Positions 22,877-34,900 of a DNA stretch of 64,000 nt are shown here, piece after piece. Each line of letters starts with the position of its first letter. Positions within the stretch are counted from its first letter, which is position 1. The notes beneath the pieces are model-generated. The model worked only from the letters and a program-made list of their open reading frames with translations. It was not told the DNA's origin and did no database searches. Made by a program: the position numbers and the translations under genes. This DNA is from Mactra quadrangularis. Its lineage: Eukaryota > Mollusca > Bivalvia > Venerida > Mactridae. Location of the stretch: positions 12,398,515 through 12,462,514 of the forward strand of contig CM046297.1 in assembly GCA_025267735.1 (NCBI GenBank). Reading direction: 5' to 3'.

Positions 22877-23849
22877 TTGTTAGTTTGTTCAGTTGGTAGT
22901 TCATTAATTCCATTTCATTTCTTTCGTTTGACTGTTAGTTCTTTCATTGGTTGTTCATTCTTTCCATTTCATTTTGTTCATCTGTCAGTTTGTTTTTTCA
23001 TTGGTTGTTCATTAATTCCATTTCATTTCATTTGTCTGTCAGTTAGTCCTTTCATTTGTTGTTTATTAATTCCATTTTATTTCATATATCTGTCAGTTAG
23101 TCCTTTCATTTGTTGTTTATTAATTCCATTTTATTTCATATATCTGTCAGTTAGTTCTTTCATTTGTTGTTTATTAATTCCATTATGTTCATCTGTCAGT
23201 TTGTTCTTTCGTTGGTTGTTCATTCATTCAATTTCATTCCATTTGTCTTTCAGTTGTTCTTTTGTTGGTTGTTCATTCATTCCATGTTATTTCTTTTGTT
23301 GACTGTTTGGTCTTCCATTGGTTGTTCATTCATTCCATTTTATTTCTTTTGTTGACTGTTTGTTCTTCCATTGGTTGTTCATTCATTCCATTTCATTTTT
23401 TTCATCTGACTGATAGTTCTTTCATTGGTTATTCATCAATTCTATATCATTTTATTCAACTGTCAAATTTCTTTTATTTGTTGTTCATTAATTCTGTTTC
23501 ATTTTATTTGGCTGTCAGTTTGTTCTTTCATTGGTTAGTTCATTCATTCAATTTCATTCCATTTGTCTTTTAGTTGTTCTTTCGTTGATTGTTCATTCAT
23601 TCCATTGGTCTGTCATACTCTCATTCTTTTGCTGTTTCCTTAGTTAATCCATTCTTTCAATCATTCAATCATATGTTTGTTCATTGGTTCTTTCAACGGT
23701 TAGTTTTCTTGTTCATATTATATTCATTCATTTGCACCTTCCTTTCTTCGTTCATCCTTATAATCATTAATTTTATCAAATGGTCCATCTTTCATTTCTT
23801 TATTAATTTGTTCCTAATTTGTTCCTTCAATTGTTAGTTCATTCATACA
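22877..23849 (+). repeat. TTCATT-rich minisatellite, left part
   Basis: Units of about 55-65 bp repeat TTGGTTGTTCATTCATTCCA, TTTCATTT and (T/C)TGTCAGTTTGTTCTTTC. Long Phe/Ser-rich open frames here are by-products. The array resumes at 24796 after a transposon insertion. Confidence 0.85.
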
Positions 23850-24795
23850 TAGTGTTGCAAAGGCTGGGAAACTTTCTGGTAATTTTGGAAATTTACCTGG
23901 TAATTTTCGGAAACTTTCAAGGGCTAGGAAATTTTGGAAATATTAAAATAAAATTAATTACCGTATAAAAGTTATTTGACAAAATTTGATTTTAAAAGAA
24001 TACATTTTTTTATTTACAAAAAAAAATATGAAATATGAGGGTTTTCACTGTTGATGTCAGAAGCTGATGTCAGAATCTCACAGTCTACTTATGTTGATCT
24101 TCAAACTTTATTGATGATGAGGTTGAGATATCTGACATGGAAATTATAGACTAAATATGTTTAATTATTCTACACTTGATTGGCATCAGTTTGATTTTTG
24201 TAATATTTTAGTTTATTTACCAAATTGGAGTTTCGTAATTCTTTTTTTCAATGAGATTGTGTTAAATTGCTTTAGTTATAATCACTATTCATTTTTAATT
24301 CTATTTTGTCCAATTTTTAGCATAATGCCACAGCAGTACATAAATGTTGATGTGGTTTGAATGAAATCGAACAAGACATTATTTTAGTAATCATTTAAAT
24401 TTTTAAGTTTATGACTTAGTTGGCAAAATTATAATCAATTTTTATACAAACTATAGAAGCAATGATTACGGTAGATTTATTTTGGTAACAGGAATGTTAA
24501 TGAAGTTTGACCTAACTTGTTACTGTAAAAATGTCCAAAGCATTAAAATATGACAAAAAAGCTCTATTTCGAGTTCTGCATTTCATTTTGCCAACATTCA
24601 AACAATATGTCACCTCTTAGCCCTTTAATGTGTACTATATAGAGATTTTATAAATCACAATTGGTTTTTTTATACAAAAAAGAGACAAATACGAATTTCT
24701 AAAAATTTCCAATTTTCCCCAATATTTCCCAAAATTCCTGAAAGTTTCCTCGAAAATTTCCCTCATTTGAAAATTCCGGAAATTTTGCAACACTA
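23850..24795. mobile_element. hAT-like non-autonomous element (946 bp)
   Basis: The ends are TAGTGTTGCAAAG and TTTTGCAACACTA. TTCATACA occurs at 23842-23849 and 24796-24803, a perfect 8-bp target duplication. Subterminal repeats such as GGTAATTTTGGAAATTTACC and AAAATTTCCAATTTTCCCC are present. No transposase frame was found. It interrupts the TTCATT minisatellite. Confidence 0.92.
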
Positions 24796-25345
24796 TTCAT
24801 ACATTCTTTCCATGACACTTTCCTCTCTTTATTCAATCATTGTATTGAACAGTTGTTCTTACATTTGTTTCTTTGTTGTTGTTTTTTGGTTCTTCAATTG
24901 TTTGTTTCTTCATCCATTCTTTCCATGGCCTCTTCCTTTCTGTGTTTATTCTTCCAATCATTGATTTGATCAATTTATTTTCATTTGTTACTTTGTTCAT
25001 TTTTTCCTTCAATTGTTTGTTTGTACATTCATTCCTTTGCTCATTCCTTTCTTTGTGCATTATTTCAATCATTAATTGTTCTTTCATTTCTTTTTCCATT
25101 TGTTTCCTTGTTCCAGCATTCACATCTTCATATTCAGTTGTTCATTAGTTTGTTTGTTAATTTGTTGGTTTATAAATTGATACATATGAATGTTCATTCA
25201 ATCAACCATCAGTTTTTTTCATTCATATGTTGGTTATTCATTTGTTTGTTCAATCATTTGTTTATTTGTTCATTCATTTGTTTATTCATTCATTTGTTCA
25301 TTAGTTTGTTAATTTGCTCATTCATTCCTTTGGTTTTCCATCCTT
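24796..25345 (+). repeat. TTCATT-rich minisatellite, right part
   Basis: Continuation of the array at 22877-23849 after the hAT insertion, grading into short (TTCATTTG)n units near 25240-25320. Overlapping Phe-rich frames on both strands are not genes. Confidence 0.8.
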
Positions 25346-27120
25346 AGTGAATTTATTTGTTTCTTTTATTCATTCAATCCCATGGTATAAAAATGTTCTC
25401 AGTTCATACAGTATATTTTTTTGCATGTTTGCAATTCATATTAATATGTTTAATACTGCTTGTAAAATGTATTGTTATCTTCATTTTATTTAACTTACAT
25501 CATTTAGATAGCAGTATTAATTTGGTAATTTCCAAAACTTTCATTGATTTGCCCACATTGTCATATGATGTAAGTCACAGATTTCAAACCAATTGTAAGT
25601 TAACCCCTTACTGACATGACAATCATCACTTGACTATCATCAGGGGCAATAGTTGGACCTTTAATGTCAAACCCATGACTTTGATTATTAAAAGGTTTGA
25701 AAACTCAAAACACCCACTGAGATGCTATTCATTCATTCATTGCATTTTTACTATGATATGTTGTAGAGTTTGTTGAATATTGTGTTTTTTTATGATAGAA
25801 GAATTAGCATAGATTTCACATATAGAAATGTCCATATTGTTTTTGTAGCATTTTTACTATGTCCTTTTAGAATTGGATATATAGCATGATGATTGATTAT
25901 GCTTTTACTATCTATTAGTTGATGAACTGACTTAACAAAGTCATTGTTTTAGTCTTATAATATCAGCAGTTGTTGTGTTGCTTATCACTGGCCCTTCTTT
26001 ATTTAGAAGACTGTATGTAAAGCTGAAAATAACATTTGTTTATTGTCTCTGAATTGTGCTTACCTGTGAAATGGCAGCAACAGTTCAAAATGACCACTAA
26101 TCTCTAAAATGATAACATAATTCTATACTAGATTGCCAGCTTCATGGTTTAAATTCAGTTGATATTATGTTGTCTATACACTTTTAAAGTTTGATAGTTA
26201 TTAAAATGAATAAGTTTGAAAACATACCGACAACTATTTTGTTTTCAAAATCTCTGCTATGCTTCTAAATTGAGACAAAATTTACATGCTTTCATTAAAG
26301 AAGTTTTTTTAAACTTTTACAAAATTATGTTACTTAGGCATTGTATGCTTTGTCTACATATCAAAATATCACTTATTATAAGAACATTTTTTCAGACATG
26401 GGTAATTTGCATAATATGCAAATAAGGTTCCGCCTTATAAGAAATACTATTTTTTGCTCATTGCTAGATAACCCAACTTTGTTGAAATCATAAATATTTA
26501 ACCTATATCTTAGTTTTGATGGTGTATGCTTCACATGGCTTTTATTCCAAAATGATAAAATAATTGCATAATTATGCAAATTTTTGCAAATTAAGTGGTA
26601 AATATGCAAAATTATGCAAATTAAGTGTTTAAAATGTAATATATCCAGCTGTTAATCTATATTAGGACATGCCTATTCGACAATATTGCTACAAAAGAAA
26701 CTACAAAATATATTGAGTAAGTCATTTTAAATGAAACTAACAAGTAAATTTATGCTACAGTAATATTAAGTAATAAATTTGAGGTATATTATTGAATGCA
26801 AAATGAGGTTCTGTATTGAACTTTTAGATGAATATAAGAACATGGAGTGTAAAAACGTCAAATATTTTACAGTAACCAAATCTCTGTAAAAATTTAGGTT
26901 TGTCCTTCACTTGATGTATTTGTCTATACTTAAACATGAATATATTTGCATATTTATCCTTTTAAAATAGTCCTAATACTGTTTATATTGCCACATCTTT
27001 TCTTTATTTGCTGATGGTTTTTTTTGTTTCACTTTTATGCTCTGCTCAATATTGTTGTGATATGAATCAACCACTGTACAGTTCCTTTTATAAAATGTTA
27101 ATATGCAGATAAAATTCAAA

Positions 27121-27382
27121 CCCAGGTTGGTAGTGCAGTTGGTAGCGCGCCGGGATTTGGAATCTCATGTCTCAAGGGGGTACGGGTTGGAATCCCACCC
27201 AAGGAGCATATACCCTTATAATATATAATTGTATATGGAGAAGTTTCCGGCCTTGTGGAAGGATAGGTGAGTACTGGTTATAGACAAGGGTCCAGGAAAG
27301 CTTGGTTAGGTGCGCTGGAAGCTGTCAAATGACCAAAATGTGTTGACATGGCATTAAACTCAGTAAAATAAATAAATAAATA
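27121..27382 (+). repeat. SINE family A, full-length with perfect TSD
   Basis: tRNA-like head (TAGTGCAGTTGGTAGCGCG, B box GGGTTGGAATCCC), the body GAAGTTTCCGGCCTTGTGG, and tail AAATAAATAAATA. AGATAAAATTCAAA flanks both ends (27107-27120 and 27383-27396), a perfect 14-bp target duplication. Confidence 0.93.
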
Positions 27383-28398
27383 AGATAAAATTCAAATACA
27401 AAAAATTCACTCAAGCCTAAAAACTCAAACATTGGAATTATTTTTAATAGTTGAGTGAGTACACTGTCCATGAATTGTACTTGTTTATATTTGCCTTATC
27501 GTGTCAGCACTTTTTGAAATAAAGTTAATGTATTTCCTACATAACACTTGGATTATTTTATTTCTCTTGTAAAACAAACATTTGGGTTTTTTTAAATTCA
27601 TTTAAATTCAGTTGAATCATCATTTGAATATTAAACAAATGTTTTAATATGTTTATAGAGATGACAAGCAGATTTTGTAGATATGTTTTATTGCTAAAGT
27701 GATTCAAATCTGCATTTTAAAGCATTCTTTTTATACTGTTTTTGATGTGTAAAATTTTATTGTTTTAATATTGAGTATTCTTGAAATAATAATCATGCAT
27801 ATTTAAATACCTTTATGCACTCTTGTAAAAGTCCTACTTTTTTCTTGGATATGTTGGCCTTGACCTCAGTCCTTTGTCAAGTTCAAATAGTAAGTCATGT
27901 ATATTGTGGACCCATGCTGAGCTTGAATATTCATTCATGAACAGTGACTTTTTTCATTTTTGTACATTTTGGGAAATTTGATTTGGAATTCAGTTGATAG
28001 GAAAAATTATTAAAAGATAAACACCAGATTTTGGGAAGACTGCATGTTTTATTAGCAATTTAGCAATTTTAGAATAAGAGTTGACTTCAAAATGGCCCCT
28101 GTCATAAAATAATGAACGGAAAACAAAGCTATTGAAAAAAAAATCAATTCCGTAAGACAAAACTTTAGGGGTAAGGGTACATTAATGTATGCTTATATGT
28201 TAAGTCTTAATCTTATCATTTTTGGTCTTTGTCCTTATGAGTTACATGTAACAATCAGTAGTTTCAGCTATTTGTATGGGCTCTTATGAACAAAACCAAG
28301 CCAGTCCGTATCAATTACTGCAAAATTTGATTTGATATTGTCATTCTAGTGTAGCAATGATGACTAACAAAGTTTAAATCATACATTTTTATTTTGTT

Positions 28399-28710
28399 AG
28401 CCGGATTTTTCTACAAAAAATTTGGCTTATAGTTTGGCGAAACCCAGTTGGGCAGGCAACTGATGTTGTTAACAATTGCTTTGAAGTTTTTTCTTTACCA
28501 TATATTTCTGCCATTTAATGTCAGATATTTATGAAACTTCACACAATGATACCGTACCATGTGATGAACAGAATTAGAAAGTAACCATAACTCTACCTGG
28601 CTCTATGGATTATTTCCCTTTGTAATTTTTGTATGAAAGTTTTTGTTTGATATCTCTGTCATTTATCATCAGATTTTGATGAAAATCCAGCTTTAATGTG
28701 GTTTCCACAT
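28399..28710 (+). repeat. Dispersed repeat R1, next to an exon
   Basis: TTAGCCGGATTTTTCTACAA, GGCTTATAGTTTGGCGAAA, GTTTTTTCTTTACCATATAT and ATGTGATGAACAGAATTAGA recur at 59166-59512, and the first part at 52565-52682. Its 3' end (CTTTAATGTGGTTTCCACAT) lies about 45 bp before the exon at 28757. Confidence 0.75.
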
Positions 28711-28756
28711 TATATATCTTTTTTTATTGATTTTTTTTATTGATATATCTTTTAAG

Positions 28757-28968
28757 TACACCGATGATGACCTGCCAAGAAGTCCAAGTGCGGCCTCTGA
28801 TACCTCCCAGTCATCCAGAGGTCGTCAGGTCCGTAGTGCGAGTATCTCCGTGGCAACAGAACCAACGTCTACTGGTCTATCATTTGTACTGGACATGGAT
28901 CAAGAAGAAAAGTTGGAACAATCTTACAGTTTACACGACGATATTGAAAAAATGTTTGAAAAAACAGA
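28757..28968 (+). CDS. SLC4A2-like: Anion exchanger exon (first one seen)
   Basis: It encodes [20 protein letters not shown] and continues Ser/Glu-rich to EKMFEKTE. The acceptor is TCTTTTAAG|TAC and the donor CAGA|GTAAGT. It starts in phase 0 if this acceptor is right and ends after two codon bases. The low-complexity disordered character fits the AE N-terminal extension. Its upstream partner was not found. Confidence 0.8.
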
Positions 28969-31900
28969 GTAAGTATTACAATTTACAAACTACATTGACT
29001 TTCAAAAGGTCTTGGACTTACTACTGTTTTTAGGATGAAGCATTTCACTTTTTCTAATGAGAAAAGAAATAGGAAGTCTTCTTAGTAAATTTTAGAATCA
29101 GCACTAATTAGTTTATTAACATATGATTTAAACTATGTAACATGAATAACTTCAGCTTAAGCAGAATAACTTGCAGTATATACATGATCTGTTTTTCTGA
29201 AAATATGATTTGTCTACTGATCCTTTAGAGGGCATTATTTGGCAATGACGTATGGATCTTTGTTTTTTTCTATGGTGGTTGATTAATGCCATGTTGCTTT
29301 GTTGTCCAGCGAGGCACTACATTAATACACAAATATGGAACAAAATGACATTTTCTTTTATCAAGTTGGACAACCTGCCAAATATTTCACTTGCCCCTTA
29401 CCAAATGTTTATTTATGGTAACAAGTTCTTCAAAAGCATATATAGGTCGTCAGGGGCAGTCAGATGATCTTTAATGTTGAGCCCTGTCTTATAAAATGGT
29501 CATGTGATATTTTCAGGATGACATTGAATGAACTATTATCTAGTGGAAGTGAAACATTACCATCAACACGTGGACATGAAGTAGAAATACCTATAGCTTC
29601 AGATAGATTCTCTTCAGAATATGATATCTCTAGTAGGTTTCTTTAGTTCTATTACCGTTGTATTGGTTGTCATGGTAGGTAATCAAATTCAGTATTTGTT
29701 GCCATGGTAATGTTATCTAATACAGTATTTGTTGCCATGGTGACTTTATATTGTATTTGTTGCAATGATAACTTATATTGTATTTGTTGCCATAGTAACT
29801 TATATTGTGTTTGTTGCCATGGTAACTTATATTGTTTTTACCATGGTTACTTATCTTGTATTTGTTGCCATAGTAACTTATATTGTTTGTTGCCATGGTA
29901 ACTTATACTGTTTTTTACCATGGTTACTTATATTGTATTTGTTGCCATGGTAACTTATCTAATACTGTATTTGTTGTATGGTAACTTATTTTGTATTAAG
30001 TTGCCATGGACTGCACTTTGTATCTTAACCTTATTTTGTAATTCTTACAAATTCTTGTGGTATGCTTTTAGAATTCTCTAGATGTTTTTTTTATTTTCTT
30101 TGAATTAGAATACATTTCAATGGATTGGTACAAAACTTGTCCAACTGCATGTACAGGGGCGAAAGTTTTCCAGATTGTGCCAGAATTCCGGATTTTTGGG
30201 CAAGATCTGGGCCGTTTTTACATGATGTAAATGAAGAAAGAAATTGACTAGTTTTGTGCTGACACATTGATATGAAACTCTTATCTATGTATAAAGTGTA
30301 TGTTTAATATGCTTTTTTTAATAATTGATTATTAATTTAGTACTATTTTGGTAAAATACAGAAAGTTTCCTCTGTATAGACAAAATTTATTGCAAAAAAT
30401 CATGCATTGTATTGAAAATATCGCAATTTTGACTACATTTTAAGTCCCAAATGATAAATTTTAGAAGAAAAAATGTGTCTGTTATTGAAGACTATTCAGC
30501 TAGTTAGACCATCGATTTTGATAATCTTAACCCTTAACCGCTCAATCCCGCATTTTTACGTGTCTAGATCACCCCCCTCCAAAATGGCCGCCACAGCCTT
30601 GAAAACGATGTTTTTTTACTGGACTAAGCTAATTTCACTAAAGGATAGTTGTCCCCAAAAAATGAGCTCGTTTTCGCGCGCCTCCCCCATCAATTGATGT
30701 CTCAGGGGGGTTCCGAAGGGGGGATATGAAAAAAAATCGGGGTCATTGAGTGCAGAGAAATGGCGCCAAATGCTGATAAGAAAACATGTTTTCAGTATCT
30801 GAAAAGACCTGGCACTTTAGACCTATATTTCGGAAAATATTACTGTTTGAAGTGCAAACGTGGGGTGGAAAAAGAGCGAAAATTGCATTTTTTGCCATGG
30901 TAACAGGGATTGGGGCTCAAGTTGGTTTTTCTAAGAGACATTCACCCAGGGAATAACTTGGCCCAGTTGCATAACTGTATGATAATTAGTAATGAAATTA
31001 GAGCATCTTGAAATAGCCCTAGCGCGTAATGGTGAAAAAATGGCTACTTTTCACACATGACGCAACCAGTAAAGGGTTAATAGTGAATTTTGATGGTTCT
31101 GAAAGTGGAACTTTATAGTATTCTTGAATTTATTTACAATATTAAATAAGCACATAAGATACATGTTGAAACTTTGGTATATAATATTATTTTTAATGCT
31201 GATTGCATTGACTTATTGCTTAATTTGTAATTATAAACTCATCATGTAAGTTTGAAGATTAGACTAAATATTTAAAAACTTTACAGTGTGTGAAAGTCGT
31301 AAGTACATAAAATATTGAATACTAGTTATATGTTATATAATGTTATACTAACAAATTGGGAAAATATATAATATTTATCATGCTATACAAATGTGGATGG
31401 GCAGAGCTTTGGTGGTTAATCATTTTGTACTGTCTGAGTATGGAACCAGATTGCTTGTCTGTGTACGCTGTCTGTTGGTCCCTTTTTAGGGGGTTTGAAG
31501 TTTTACATAGTGATATTGGCAAATCACAAAAAATCTCTTGAAACCATATTGCATAGAGTTTCCATATTAGCAATGTAGCAATACCTCAAGGTCTCAAAAT
31601 TTGTCTAGGCACACATATTTTCATAGACTTCAGTATGAAAGTGTTAAAGAACCATGTGTTAAGTATGCTTAGGATATAGTTCTCAGGTGAGCAGTCCTGG
31701 GTCTTTACAAGTACCTTCTTATTTTTTGTTGGGACCTAGCTTTGTCATGAATTTAAAATCATTTGTTAGAAATGTTCAATGCCAAACAGCGTGTCTGTTA
31801 CTAGAGACTAACAAAAATATCTATGTCATAGTGATGTATAGGAGGATAAAATGTTTGTAAATCCTGTATAAGCCCAAGTTATACTTATAGGTTATTATAC

Positions 31901-34900
31901 ATTTTACTGTACAATACGGAAATATATTTGGACGAGTACACAGCTTAAAAAGTCATATTGGACAAGCTGACTTTTCAAGCTGTGTACGAGTCCAAATATA
32001 TTTCATATTGTACAGTAAAATGTATAATAACCTTTTTATTATATATCTTTCGTTTACTTTGAAATAATAATCATCACCACCATCCCCAGACTACAATCGT
32101 TTAGTGCACATGTACCCAACCGTCCAATACGAAAATAATATATATTTTTGGATCCAATACGGGAATATATTGGACGGTCAAGTGGTACCAATGCAGATTG
32201 CCGATTGGTTAGATTTATTAGATATATAATAATTCTTATTATAATTATATACACTATTAAACTAGATCATACTAAAAACTTGTTAATAATGAACATGGTA
32301 AATGGAAATAGTTATAATTGGCTAAGAGAGTTTATTTTAGTTCCTATTACGAGATCAATCTGATTGAAACCTGATCTTCCCACCCTTGTACAGGTTCGAA
32401 TCCTACCTGGGACGTTATACCCTTCCATAAAATGATTTGACAGTAATGATATATTTCCTCCATTAATAAGGCATATGGAGTAGTTTCTGGCCTTGTGGAA
32501 GGGTAGGTGAGTACTGGTTATAGGCAAAGGTCCAGGAAAGCTAAATTAGGTGTGCTGGATACTGTAAAATAACCTAGATTGTGTTGAAACATGTTAAACC
32601 CAGTAAAAAAACAACAACAAAGCTTGAATCTAAAATTTTCAGCTTATTTTACATCTGACTAGCTAGCTGTACATGTAACAGTCATCTGGTAAAATTTCTA
32701 GAACACAGTTGATTATAGACTGGATTCCAACCAACAAATGATTGGGTGTGACTGAGGGGTTATGATACTCAACAGATAGTCTTTTGATAAAAGTTTGAGA
32801 GAAATCAGTGCATGCATATTGTATAATAAAAGTTAGTTTCAAAATGTGGAAGGAAGTTTATACTAACATTTATAATATATTTATTTAACATCACTGTTAT
32901 GGGGCTTGCAGGTATTCGGAGAATTCATGATATTTTTGTTTAAGGAGAGAGCTTAAAGGATAGAGCTTTAAATTGTTATGTTTGGTTATAGTCTGCATGT
33001 AAATTATAAGATGGAATATGGCTGATATCATTAGGTGGAAGTAAAATTAAAGGATTTTTAGGACGACATTTTTGGTGGCTCAGTACAGAACTAGTCTAAC
33101 TACATGTATCATGAGTTGCTTTCTTTGTAATATACAACATAGTCATCCGAGATAGGTCACTCTCAGTACAGATTTAAAAGGAGATCAAATCATGATAAAC
33201 CCGGGTCAATAGCGCAGTTGGTAGTGCGCCGGGATTTGGAATCTCGTGCCCGAGGGGGTGCGGGTTCAAATCCCACCCGGGGAGGTTTATACCATTCCAT
33301 GAAAATTTGACAATTATGTTGATTTTCCTCCATTGATTAGATAATATGGAGAAGTTTCCGGCCTTGTGGAAGGGTAGGTGAGTACTGGTTACAGACAAGG
33401 GTCCAGGAAAGCCAGGTTAGGTGTGCTGGACGCCGTAAAATTACCTAAATTGTGTTGGCACGGCGTTCCAGTGTAAAAGAAAAAAAATCACGATAATTTG
33501 TATTTAATTAGAATACTCCTGTTGTTGCCTGTTCTCAACACATATTCTGTTTGTTTTTTTCTGAAAAGTCAAAGTTTTAATAATTTCATGGTGACTGGAT
33601 ACGATCTCTTATATTGAATACAAAAGTGATGTTGACTCTGCAAGTTGCCATAAAACTACTAAGCTATTTGTCTGTTCTTCTCTTACTTAATACACACTAT
33701 CAGAATATCAATTAGTTATACAAGAACCATTTAAATACATATAGTCACTGTGATATTATCCATGTTTCGACAGTTGGGAATAACAAACTATACTTTATTT
33801 GATTGGCAATCATGCTCTCAATCATTCATCATTTAGATAAATCATCGATATAGTTATTTCAGGTATAGCTATTTAATGTAAGAATTGTTAGAATTATCTT
33901 GAAACAAGAAATGGTACCTTATACCTATACTATTATATTTTAGGTCATCGGAGATCATCTTTTCCGCATATACATGTTCCACTGAAATCATTACATAGTC
34001 ATTCCTTGAAGAATTTTGCTACGTTAATACACGAGGAAGACGAAAAACCAAAGAAAAAAAAGAAAAAGAAAAAATCAAGCTCGGGAAAATCTAAACGTCA
34101 GAAGAAACAAAAGACCATCATTTACCCATCAAAGTCTGCTTTACTTTCACCAGCCATTCCTGAAGTGGAGAAAGAAGAGTACTCGGTAAGGGAGATAATT
34201 TGCTATTTTGTCTTGTATTTAATCAAGAGTTGTCTTTATTTTTCATTGGAAGTTATCTCCCTTTTTTATTCATTCAATAAATTTGCATTTGGATCTTCCT
34301 GGTGATATTCATTCATATAATTATGTATCTCTATGTTTTATAAAGAGAGAAGGTAGGTATTTTTTGGATTAATAGGTAGTGTATTTTAATTGTTTTCTGT
34401 AGAAGTATACCAGTAAAATAACCTTCAAAGAAACACAGCATTTGGTACATTTTGTGATGTAATATTTCGAAAATAATTGCACATGTAGGTTGCGTCTGAA
34501 GAAACTTTGACAGGTCATATCTAACCTTGAACAAAACAAATGTTAAATTCCAAAAACAGACAGATATTTGACTGTTGGCCTTGTTTTAGAGTACTTACTG
34601 CCACCTCTGATGTCCTAGAAATTTCTGTGTCGAAGATCACCAAAGTAATCAAAAATTGCTAGACTTGGAAAGTATTGTTAAAAAAGGGAGATAATTCAGA
34701 ATTATAAAAATCTAGAACTTTTATTTTTGTAAAATTTGATTTAAAAATGATAAGGATAATATGCTTGTACAAAGTTTTAATGCGTTATATTCCTAGATAG
34801 TCTTATGTATATATATTGCAATATTTATTATATATTTATAGTTTTATATTTGATATTAGACTATAGTCTGACTTTATAGACCAAAAGGTCAATTGTAATA

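Larger units (their letters stand above)
8726..28756. other. Long non-coding stretch made largely of repeats
   Basis: No host gene is recognisable in these 20 kb. The open frames come from low-complexity or repeat sequence. The stretch carries SINE families A, B and C, hAT-like and Tc1-like non-autonomous elements, hairpins and minisatellites, listed separately. It could be intergenic DNA or a large 5' intron of the anion exchanger gene; the sequence does not decide this. Confidence 0.55.

Noticed and set aside
22877..23640. Long Phe/Ser-rich open frames resembling membrane proteins
   Set aside because: They follow the TTCATT minisatellite exactly, repeat with its period and occur in several frames at once.
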